Shown in pieces: positions 1-4,122 of a DNA stretch of 5,136 bases; within the stretch, counting starts at the first letter, position 1; every line of letters starts with the position of its first letter. Origin of the DNA: Bacteroidales bacterium UBA2764 (GTDB taxonomy: Bacteria; Bacteroidota; Bacteroidia; Bacteroidales; Paludibacteraceae); NCBI GenBank assembly GCA_002352705.1, contig DEIW01000016.1, positions 1 to 5,136 on the forward strand, written 5' to 3'. The position numbers and the translations under genes are program-made. A model generated the notes under the pieces. It saw only the letters and a program-made list of their open reading frames with translations, was not told where the DNA came from and made no database searches.

Positions 1-44
1 TCTACTTTAAACTGCTGGCCTTTCATTTCTACAATTGCGTACAT
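1..44 (-). CDS. rplU: 50S ribosomal protein L21, N-terminal fragment (runs off left edge)
   Basis: The reverse complement of the first 44 bases begins with ATG (bases 44-42) and encodes MYAIVEMKGQQFKV before the window ends. The pattern MYAIVE, two residues, GQQFKV is the conserved start of ribosomal protein L21, a 23S rRNA-binding protein of the large subunit. Only 14 full codons are visible, so the rest of the gene cannot be judged. The ATG is preceded by an A-rich stretch rather than a Shine-Dalgarno sequence, as is usual in Bacteroidetes. In most bacteria rplU is followed by rpmA (L27), which would lie beyond the left edge. The promoter at 223-254 and the leader at 45-215 probably belong to this gene. 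The match is short but distinctive. Confidence 0.85.
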   Translation of the reverse strand, partial: MYAIVEMKGQQFKV

Positions 45-215
45 CTGTACTTTTAGTGTTTAGGGGATTTTGTCTTTGAGCGGCTTTGCCGCGGTCTTTC
101 GACTTTCGACTAATTCCCTTGTTAGGGCGGTGCGGCGATAACCCTGTTCCTGTGCGCTGCTGCCTGAGGCTCATACGCTGCGGTGGTTATACTTAATCAT
201 GCCTTTCCGCAAAAA
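45..215 (-). other. Structured 5' leader of rplU, built partly from repeats
   Basis: This gene-free stretch of about 170 nt lies between the predicted rplU promoter and its ATG and would be transcribed as a leader. It can form several hairpins. Bases 80-92 give a 5-bp GCGGC/GCCGC stem with a TTT loop. Bases 116-127 give CCCT/AGGG around a 4-nt loop. Bases 138-143 and 185-190 (ATAACC/GGTTAT) could close a larger domain that contains a small GCC/GGC hairpin at 162-170. Ribosomal protein operons often have autoregulatory leaders, so an L21-binding leader is possible. However, part of this sequence (72-110) is clearly dispersed repeat, so the structure may simply come from repeat insertion. I found no convincing ORF or tRNA in it. 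Confidence 0.4.
72..110. repeat. Composite repeat: GC hairpin plus two TTTCGAC heptamers
   Basis: The order is CTTTGAGC, a hairpin (80-92, stem GCGGC/GCCGC, loop TTT), GGTC, then two exact 7-bp units TTTCGAC (97-103 and 104-110). The same grammar, CTTTGAGC then a hairpin then GGTCT, recurs twice between the glycosyltransferase gene and argS with different hairpin stems. The TTTCGAC unit is the complement of the GTCGAAA unit in the array at 3033-3084. It is therefore one copy of a dispersed composite element, located inside the rplU leader. Confidence 0.65.
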
Positions 216-222
216 AAGCGTG

Positions 223-254
223 CAAAATTACTGCTTTTTTTCGATATATGCAAA
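223..254 (-). promoter_or_regulatory. Bacteroidetes-type promoter for rplU
   Basis: Read on the minus strand, there is TTTG (254-251), a 20-bp spacer, and TAATTTTG (230-223), followed by CA. This matches the Bacteroidetes primary sigma consensus of -33 TTTG and -7 TAnnTTTG exactly. Transcription should start near base 216 and read into rplU through a leader of about 170 nt. The promoter begins about 36 bp beyond the argS stop codon, so rplU need not depend on read-through. The -33 region reads TTTGCATATATCGAAA, almost the same as in the promoters at 3956-4003 and 5100-5131. Confidence 0.75.
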
Positions 255-289
255 TAATTCTGCAAAAAATATTGTTTTTTTTGTCAAAA

Positions 290-2170
290 TTACATCCTCT
301 CGGGCATTTCGATGCCTAATAGCGTCATCGAACTGCTTAGAACTTTGGCTACATTCTTGGCTAACAATAACCGTAACGCACGTTTTGTTTCGTCCGGTTC
401 GTTCAATATACTCAGATCATGATAGAACGAATTGAAGTCGCACGCAAGGGCGTACGCATAATTACAAATGATTGCGGGCGAGAACTCTTCTCCGGCGGCA
501 CGAACCGTACCCGGGTATTCGCCAAGACGCTGGATAAGCGCCAGTTCTTTGGGATCCAACACCTCTCTCCCGTCTCCCCCAAGGGGAGAAGCCCCCTCTC
601 CTTGGGAGAGGGTTGGGGTGAGGTTTGCCTTTCGCAACACACTCTGAATACGGGCGTAGGTGTATTGGATGAACGGACCCGTATTGCCGTTGAAGTCAAT
701 GGACTCCGCCGGGTTGAAGAGCATGTTTTTGCGCGGATCCACCTTGAGGATGAAGTATTTGAGTGCGCCGAGACCCACCTTGCGGGCTATCTCATCCGCC
801 TCCGCCTCCGTGATACCTTGCAGGGTATTGACCTTGTCCTTGCTGATTTCCTTGGCGTCCTCTATCATCTTGTCCATGAGGTCATCGGCATCGACCACCG
901 TTCCTTCGCGGGATTTCATCTTTCCGTTCGGCAACTCGACCATTCCATAAGAGAAATGCACAAGTTCCTTACCGAAGGGAAATCCGAGACGATCCAGCAG
1001 GATAGACAACACCTTGAAATGGTACTCCTGCTCATTACCGACCACATAGACCATCTTGTCTATCGGATAGTCCTGGAAGCGTAGTTTGGCGGTACCTATA
1101 TCCTGGGTCATATAGACCGATGTACCGTCCGAACGGAGCAGCAGTTTCTCGTCGAGACCATCCTTGGTCAGATCCGCCCACACGGAACCGTCCTCACGGC
1201 GGTAGAAAGCGCCGGAGGCAAGTCCCTTCTCCACCTCAGACTTACCTTCGAGGTATGTATTGGATTCGTAGTAAATCTTATCGAACGAAACGCCCATCCG
1301 TTTGTATGTCTCGTCAAAGACGGCATAGACCCAGCTATTCATCTTCGCCCACAGGGCGCGCACCTCAGGATCGTTGGCTTCCCATTTACGGAGCATCTCC
1401 TGCGCTTCGAGCATCAGAGGTGCCTCTTTCTTTGCCGTCTCCTCGTCCTTGCCCGCCGCCATCAGCTCGGCTATCTGCGCCTTGTACTCCTTGTCGAAAC
1501 GCACATAATAATCACCGATGAGATGGTCGCCTTTTTTGCCGGAACTCTCGGGCGTCTCGCCGTTGCCGAATTTCAGCCACGCCAGCATGGATTTGCAGAT
1601 GTGAATGCCGCGGTCATTGACGATATTCGTCTTCACCACTTTCCATCCGTTCGCCTCCTGAATCTGCGCTATCGAATAGCCCAGAAGATTATTACGCACA
1701 TGCCCGAGGTGGAGGGGTTTGTTGGTGTTCGGGGAACTATACTCTACCATCATGAGAGGAGAAACCCCTCCCCGTCCCTCCCCACAGGGGGCGGGAGTAT
1801 TATCAGGACGATTAAAACGCCCGTAGGCCTCGTCGGCGTCTATCGCTTTGAGTTGTTCTACCCAGAAACTGTCTGCTATACAAAGGTTCAGAAAACCCTG
1901 CACGGCGTTGTATTTGGCTATGATGCCCTTGGTACTTGGTACTTGGTCACCTGGTACTTGGTTACACATCCATTCTCCAATCTCTGCCGCCACCTGAACC
2001 GGCGCTTTGCGGGCGGCTTTGACAAAGGGGAACACCACTAATGTAATGTTTCCTTCAAACTCAGGACGGGTTTTTTGTAATTGGATTTGTGCGTCAGCCG
2101 CATCTACATCATACAAGGCCTTTACGGCGGCTTTCGCAAGAGTGGTTATCTGTTGTTCTAAACTATTCAT
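290..2170 (-). CDS. argS: Arginyl-tRNA synthetase
   Basis: This class I aminoacyl-tRNA synthetase charges tRNA-Arg with arginine using ATP in the cytoplasm. I chose the start MNSLEQQ (626 aa). An in-frame ATG 17 codons upstream translates intergenic repeat and is unlikely to be used. An N-terminal tRNA-recognition domain spans about residues 1-120. The catalytic core follows with SSPNTNKPLHLGH (HIGH-type motif HLGH, 154-157) and GKMKSREGTVV (KMSKS-type motif KMKSR, 417-421), a variant normal for ArgRS. An all-helical DALR anticodon-binding domain closes the protein, ending GIEMPERM. Three segments look foreign and repeat-derived: about 70-82, 124-138 and 517-536. All are in frame in linker positions, and they may explain why the protein is longer than the roughly 600 residues I recall for Bacteroides. 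The gene follows the glycosyltransferase by 114 bp of repeats with no promoter visible between, so co-transcription is likely. It ends in TAA. Confidence 0.97.
   Translation of the reverse strand: MNSLEQQITTLAKAAVKALYDVDAADAQIQLQKTRPEFEGNITLVVFPFVKAARKAPVQVAAEIGEWMCNQVPGDQVPSTKGIIAKYNAVQGFLNLCIADSFWVEQLKAIDADEAYGRFNRPDNTPAPCGEGRGGVSPLMMVEYSSPNTNKPLHLGHVRNNLLGYSIAQIQEANGWKVVKTNIVNDRGIHICKSMLAWLKFGNGETPESSGKKGDHLIGDYYVRFDKEYKAQIAELMAAGKDEETAKKEAPLMLEAQEMLRKWEANDPEVRALWAKMNSWVYAVFDETYKRMGVSFDKIYYESNTYLEGKSEVEKGLASGAFYRREDGSVWADLTKDGLDEKLLLRSDGTSVYMTQDIGTAKLRFQDYPIDKMVYVVGNEQEYHFKVLSILLDRLGFPFGKELVHFSYGMVELPNGKMKSREGTVVDADDLMDKMIEDAKEISKDKVNTLQGITEAEADEIARKVGLGALKYFILKVDPRKNMLFNPAESIDFNGNTGPFIQYTYARIQSVLRKANLTPTLSQGEGASPLGGDGREVLDPKELALIQRLGEYPGTVRAAGEEFSPAIICNYAYALACDFNSFYHDLSILNEPDETKRALRLLLAKNVAKVLSSSMTLLGIEMPERM
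561..624. repeat. Palindromic repeat inside argS (encodes LTPTLSQGEG-type peptide)
   Basis: Two adjacent hairpins make up this segment. Bases 573-579 pair with 583-589 (TCTCCCC/GGGGAGA, 3-nt loop). Bases 594-601 pair with 605-612 (CCCTCTCC/GGAGAGGG, 3-nt loop). In the argS frame it reads LTPTLSQGEGASPLGGDG (residues 517-534). Peptides of the type LTPTLSxxEG and, in another frame, SPQPSPxERG are familiar by-products of a dispersed palindromic repeat seen in many bacterial genomes. It falls inside the C-terminal helical domain, between the conserved TYARIQSVLRKA segment and ELALIQRL, where a loop could tolerate it. Confidence 0.75.
1757..1801. repeat. Second G/C-rich repeat inside argS (encodes PAPCGEGRGG)
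   Basis: The segment is strongly strand-biased (C-rich then G-rich: CCCCTCCCCGTCCCTCCCC, then CAGGGGGCGGGAG) and encodes NTPAPCGEGRGGVSP, residues 124-138 of argS. It shares the GAGAAnCCCC core with the palindromic repeat at 561-624 and gives the same style of Gly/Pro/Glu peptide, so I take it as a second, diverged member of that family. It sits exactly at the linker just before the conserved MVEYSSPNTNKPLHLGH block that opens the catalytic domain. Confidence 0.6.
1928..1965. repeat. TTGGTAC heptamer array inside argS
   Basis: Units of 7 bp run in tandem: TTGGTAC (1929-1935), TTGGTAC (1936-1942), TTGGTCA, then an 8-bp CCTGGTAC and a partial TTGGTTA. On the argS strand this encodes NQVPGDQVPSTK (residues 70-81), between the N-terminal domain helix ending GEWMC and the conserved AVQGFLNL strand. 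The peptide repeats QVP twice and does not look like native ArgRS sequence. It is the coding-region counterpart of the intergenic heptamer arrays in this window. Confidence 0.7.
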
Positions 2171-2174
2171 GATA

Positions 2175-2287
2175 GGTCTTTCTACTTTGAGCCCGTAGGG
2201 CGGTCTAATCTCAATTCTCAATTCTCAATTCTCAATTCTCAATTTCCCCCGCGGTCTTTCTACTTTGAGCAGCGCAGCTGCGGTCTA
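2175..2287. repeat. Composite repeat cluster between glycosyltransferase and argS
   Basis: This fills the whole gap. An exact 18-bp direct repeat GGTCTTTCTACTTTGAGC occurs at 2175-2192 and 2253-2270. Each copy runs straight into a hairpin: GCCC/GGGC at 2191-2201 and GCAGC/GCTGC at 2269-2281. Each hairpin is followed by GGTCT. The stems differ, but the layout is the same as at 72-110. Between the copies lies the 7-bp array at 2211-2245. The right-hand end contains the TAG stop of the glycosyltransferase. No T-tract follows the hairpins on the minus strand, so they do not look like intrinsic terminators. Confidence 0.7.
2211..2245. repeat. TCAATTC heptamer array, five units
   Basis: Four perfect TCAATTC units (2211-2217, 2218-2224, 2225-2231, 2232-2238) are followed by TCAATTT (2239-2245). 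The same unit occurs as pairs at 4041-4053 and 4101-4114 in the kinase leader. The array lies upstream of the chosen argS start, so it is probably transcribed but not translated. Confidence 0.85.
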
Positions 2288-3019
2288 CATCTTCGGGTAC
2301 TTACGGAACCAACTGCTGACTTTCAGCCGGATGACGCCGAGCAGCGCCTCGCTGAAAATACCGCCGCTCATCTTACTGGTTCCTAACACGCGGTTGACAA
2401 ACACGATAGGCACCTCTATAATCTTCGCGCCGCATTTGCTGGCGGTGAACTTCATCTCTATCTGGAAAGCGTACCCCTTGAAACGGATCTTGTCTAACTC
2501 TATCGTCTCCAGCAAACGACGCTTGTAGCATACGAAACCGGCAGTGGTGTCATGTATATTGACGCCGAGCACGGTACGCACGTATTTGGAGGCGAAATAA
2601 CTCATCAGCACGCGTCCCATAGGCCAGTTCACTACGTTCACACCGGTCACATAACGGCTGCCGATGGCCAGATCCGCACCCTGGTTGGCGCATGCGTCGT
2701 AGAGCTTGAGCAGGTCCTGAGGGTTATGGCTGAAATCCGCATCCATCTCGAAGATATACTCCGCCTGATGTTCTATTGCCCATTGGAAACCGCATATATA
2801 GGCTGTGCCCAGACCTAACTTGCCCGAACGCTCTACCAGATGCAGACGGTCCTTGTATCTGCCGCCCATCAGCTCTTTCACGATGCCTGCTGTGCCGTCA
2901 GGCGAACCGTCATCGATCACCAGCACGTTGAATTCCAAAGGCAGATCCATCACGGCTGTGATGATTGCTTCGATATTTTCCTTTTCGTTGTAAGTAGGAA
3001 TAATTACCAGTCGTTCCAT
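2285..3019 (-). CDS. DPM1-like GT2 glycosyltransferase (polyprenol-phosphate mannose synthase type)
   Basis: This 244-aa enzyme has a single GT-A domain. Visible motifs, in order, are PTYNEKENI (8-16), VIDDGSPDGT (34-43) for nucleotide-sugar binding, EMDADFSHNP (91-100) carrying the metal-binding DAD, GSRYV (120-124), and FVNRVLGTSKM (207-217), typical of dolichol-phosphate mannose synthase relatives. I expect it to transfer a hexose, probably mannose from GDP-mannose, onto a polyprenyl phosphate at the inner membrane. The donor and acceptor are inferred from the family. No C-terminal transmembrane segments are present, so it resembles the short, peripherally attached form. I start it at MERLVIIP; an ORF extension of 28 residues only translates the repeat at 3033-3084. 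It lies 88 bp after the walJ-like gene and ends in TAG within repeat DNA. Confidence 0.9.
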   Translation of the reverse strand: MERLVIIPTYNEKENIEAIITAVMDLPLEFNVLVIDDGSPDGTAGIVKELMGGRYKDRLHLVERSGKLGLGTAYICGFQWAIEHQAEYIFEMDADFSHNPQDLLKLYDACANQGADLAIGSRYVTGVNVVNWPMGRVLMSYFASKYVRTVLGVNIHDTTAGFVCYKRRLLETIELDKIRFKGYAFQIEMKFTASKCGAKIIEVPIVFVNRVLGTSKMSGGIFSEALLGVIRLKVSSWFRKYPKM

Positions 3020-3032
3020 ATATTTAATATTA

Positions 3033-3084
3033 GTCAAAAGTCGAAAGTCGAAAGATAAAAGTCGAAAGTCGAAAGACAAAAGAC
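3033..3084. repeat. GTCGAAA heptamer array, seven units
   Basis: Seven contiguous 7-bp units start at 3033: GTCAAAA, GTCGAAA, GTCGAAA, GATAAAA, GTCGAAA, GTCGAAA, GACAAAA, then a partial GAC. The order has a higher-level pattern in which a GTCGAAA pair alternates with variant units. It occupies most of the 88-bp gap between the walJ-like gene and the glycosyltransferase. Units are too short and have no spacers, so this is not a CRISPR array. Confidence 0.9.
3050..3080 (-). promoter_or_regulatory. Possible promoter inside the GTCGAAA array, for the glycosyltransferase
   Basis: Read on the minus strand, there is TTTG (3080-3077), a 19-bp spacer, and TATCTTTC (3057-3050). That is the Bacteroidetes pattern with one mismatch, a C for the final G of the -7 element. 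It would start transcription about 20-25 nt before the glycosyltransferase ATG. Both elements fall on variant units of the array, so the match could be accidental. Confidence 0.3.
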
Positions 3085-3107
3085 CCGCCACATGTGACTT
3101 CAAAGCA

Positions 3108-3938
3108 TCAGCAGTCTATAACCTTGTCATTAAGTTCGTACACCGGACTCGGAGTCGTACGGTCCAACGCCTTGAGGAATATATCCTTTCCGGGGACAAC
3201 CTCTATCTCCTCCAGATACGAGGCTACCGTGTCGTATGCCACCTCCGGATTATTGTTCTCCAGCGACAGGTGGCATAGCCATACATTACGCAGCCCGGGA
3301 TGCCAGTTCCGCTCCAATAACTCACCGCACACATCATTGCTCTGATGCCCCTGCGGGCTCAAGATACGCTCTTTCAGATAGGTAGGATAAGGACCGTTGA
3401 GCAACATATGCTCGTCATGGTTCGCCTCTATCACCAGATGGTTCGCCGTACGGATATAAGCCTCCATCTCGTCGTTCACGCTCCCGCAGTCCGTCATCAG
3501 CACAAAACGCTGACCCTGATAGTCAATGCTGTACCCCAGACAGTCCGTGGAGTCGTGCTCGATGCCGAAAGTGTTGATTTTCATACCGAAAAGCTCCCAC
3601 TCCTTCCCTTTCTCGAAATACCGGCGGCTTGTGCGCAGTTTCTCACGCACGCCGTAGTTGCGGTCTATTCCTTCATGGATCTCCGCCGTGGTGTATATCG
3701 GCAGTTTGACACGCTCACCCAGAGTACCTACTGCACGGATGTGGTCCGCATGGTCATGAGTGATTAAAACACCCATGATATTCTGGAAGTCCAGACTCAT
3801 CTCGCGCAGACATTTCTGTATCTGGCGCGCAGAGATACCCGCGTCAATCAGGACACCCCGTTGACGCGTTCCCAGATAATAGCAGTTACCGCTGCTACCA
3901 CTGGAAAAACTCCGAAAAATAAGTCCGTTTTCTTCCAT
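3108..3938 (-). CDS. WalJ/YycJ-type metallo-beta-lactamase-fold hydrolase
   Basis: This 276-aa cytoplasmic protein has no signal peptide. The N-terminus FRSFSSGSSGNCYYL (8-22) is the hallmark of the YycJ/WalJ branch of the metallo-beta-lactamase fold. Metal ligands are visible: THDHADH (60-66, the HxHxDH motif), H128 in IEHDS, D150 in LMTDCG, H198 in GHQSN, and H223 in LCHLSLENNN. In Firmicutes, WalJ sits beside the WalRK two-component genes and links cell-wall metabolism with DNA replication; a DNA exonuclease role has been reported. Bacteroidetes members are mostly uncharacterised, so the substrate here is uncertain. The ATG at 3938 lies about 18 nt from the -7 element of its promoter, giving a very short leader. 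It heads the minus-strand gene series and diverges from the sugar kinase. Confidence 0.88.
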   Translation of the reverse strand: MEENGLIFRSFSSGSSGNCYYLGTRQRGVLIDAGISARQIQKCLREMSLDFQNIMGVLITHDHADHIRAVGTLGERVKLPIYTTAEIHEGIDRNYGVREKLRTSRRYFEKGKEWELFGMKINTFGIEHDSTDCLGYSIDYQGQRFVLMTDCGSVNDEMEAYIRTANHLVIEANHDEHMLLNGPYPTYLKERILSPQGHQSNDVCGELLERNWHPGLRNVWLCHLSLENNNPEVAYDTVASYLEEIEVVPGKDIFLKALDRTTPSPVYELNDKVIDC

Positions 3939-3955
3939 TTTATCAATTCAGCCTG

Positions 3956-3987
3956 CAAAATTACAAAAATATTTTGATATATGCAAA
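3956..3987 (-). promoter_or_regulatory. Promoter of the walJ-like gene (divergent, overlapping)
   Basis: On the minus strand, TTTG (3987-3984), a 20-bp spacer, and TAATTTTG (3963-3956) followed by CA match the Bacteroidetes consensus perfectly. The -7 element ends 17 bp before the ATG, so the mRNA leader should be only about 10 nt. The -33 region shares the 15-bp motif at 3973-3987 with the opposing kinase promoter. Confidence 0.8.
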
Positions 3988-4003
3988 AAAAAGTGTATCT
4001 TTG
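3973..4003 (+). promoter_or_regulatory. Promoter of the sugar kinase (divergent, overlapping)
   Basis: TTTG (3973-3976), a 19-bp spacer, and TATCTTTG (3996-4003) followed by CA match the Bacteroidetes consensus. Transcription should start near 4009, leaving a leader of roughly 114 nt before the kinase ATG. The -33 element sits at the left end of TTTGATATATGCAAA; the right end of that motif is the -33 element of the walJ-like gene's promoter on the other strand. Both polymerases cannot occupy the site at once. Confidence 0.8.
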
Positions 4004-4040
4004 CACCGAAAAAACACAAATACCACCAAACAAGTCAACA

Positions 4041-4114
4041 ATTCTCAATTCTCCATACGGCTTCAGCCGATCGTTCGAGGCCTTGCCGAGATAAGAATTT
4101 TCAATTCTCAATTA
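4041..4114. repeat. Hairpin flanked by TCAATTC heptamer pairs, in the kinase leader
   Basis: Copies of the TCAATTC-type unit occur at 4041-4053 (ATTCTCA then ATTCTC) and 4101-4114 (TCAATTC then TCAATTA). They flank about 47 bp containing the hairpin CGGCT/AGCCG (4058-4069) and GGC/GCC at 4079-4087. The layout resembles the repeat cluster at 2175-2287, with heptamers beside a small GC hairpin. It lies within the transcribed leader of the sugar kinase and ends about 9 bp before its ATG. Confidence 0.55.
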
Positions 4115-4122
4115 ACAATCAT

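Noticed and set aside
121..200. Possible tRNA or other standard RNA gene before rplU
   Set aside because: There are stems, but no cloverleaf, no T-arm consensus and no matching anticodon arm; treated as leader structure.
263..283. Intrinsic terminator after argS
   Set aside because: Only an A/T self-complementary run (CAAAAAA with TTTTTTG) is present, with no GC stem. It may just be AT-rich promoter-proximal DNA.
419..1084. Plus-strand ORF of 221 codons
   Set aside because: It lies wholly opposite argS, which has clear family motifs across the same region. The translation shows no recognisable domain, so it is a shadow frame.
2171..2221. N-terminal extension of ArgRS (17 residues before MNSLEQQ)
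   Set aside because: The extra codons translate the GGTCT hairpin element and the heptamer array. ArgRS proteins normally begin near the MNSLEQQ position.
2269..2281. Terminator hairpin at the end of the glycosyltransferase
   Set aside because: The stem is good but no T-tract follows on the minus strand, and the same hairpin type occurs as a repeat elsewhere in the window.
3033..3084. CRISPR array
   Set aside because: Units are 7 bp, contiguous and without spacers; no cas gene is present.
3020..3103. N-terminal extension of the glycosyltransferase with a duplicated SFDFRLL peptide
   Set aside because: The peptide duplication is only translation of the GTCGAAA array. DPM1-like enzymes start a few residues before the PTYNE motif, which fits the ATG at 3019.
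3848..4111. Minus-strand ORF of 87 codons spanning the divergent promoter region
   Set aside because: It overlaps the start of the walJ-like gene in another frame and runs across both promoters and the repeat leader. It has no recognisable domain.
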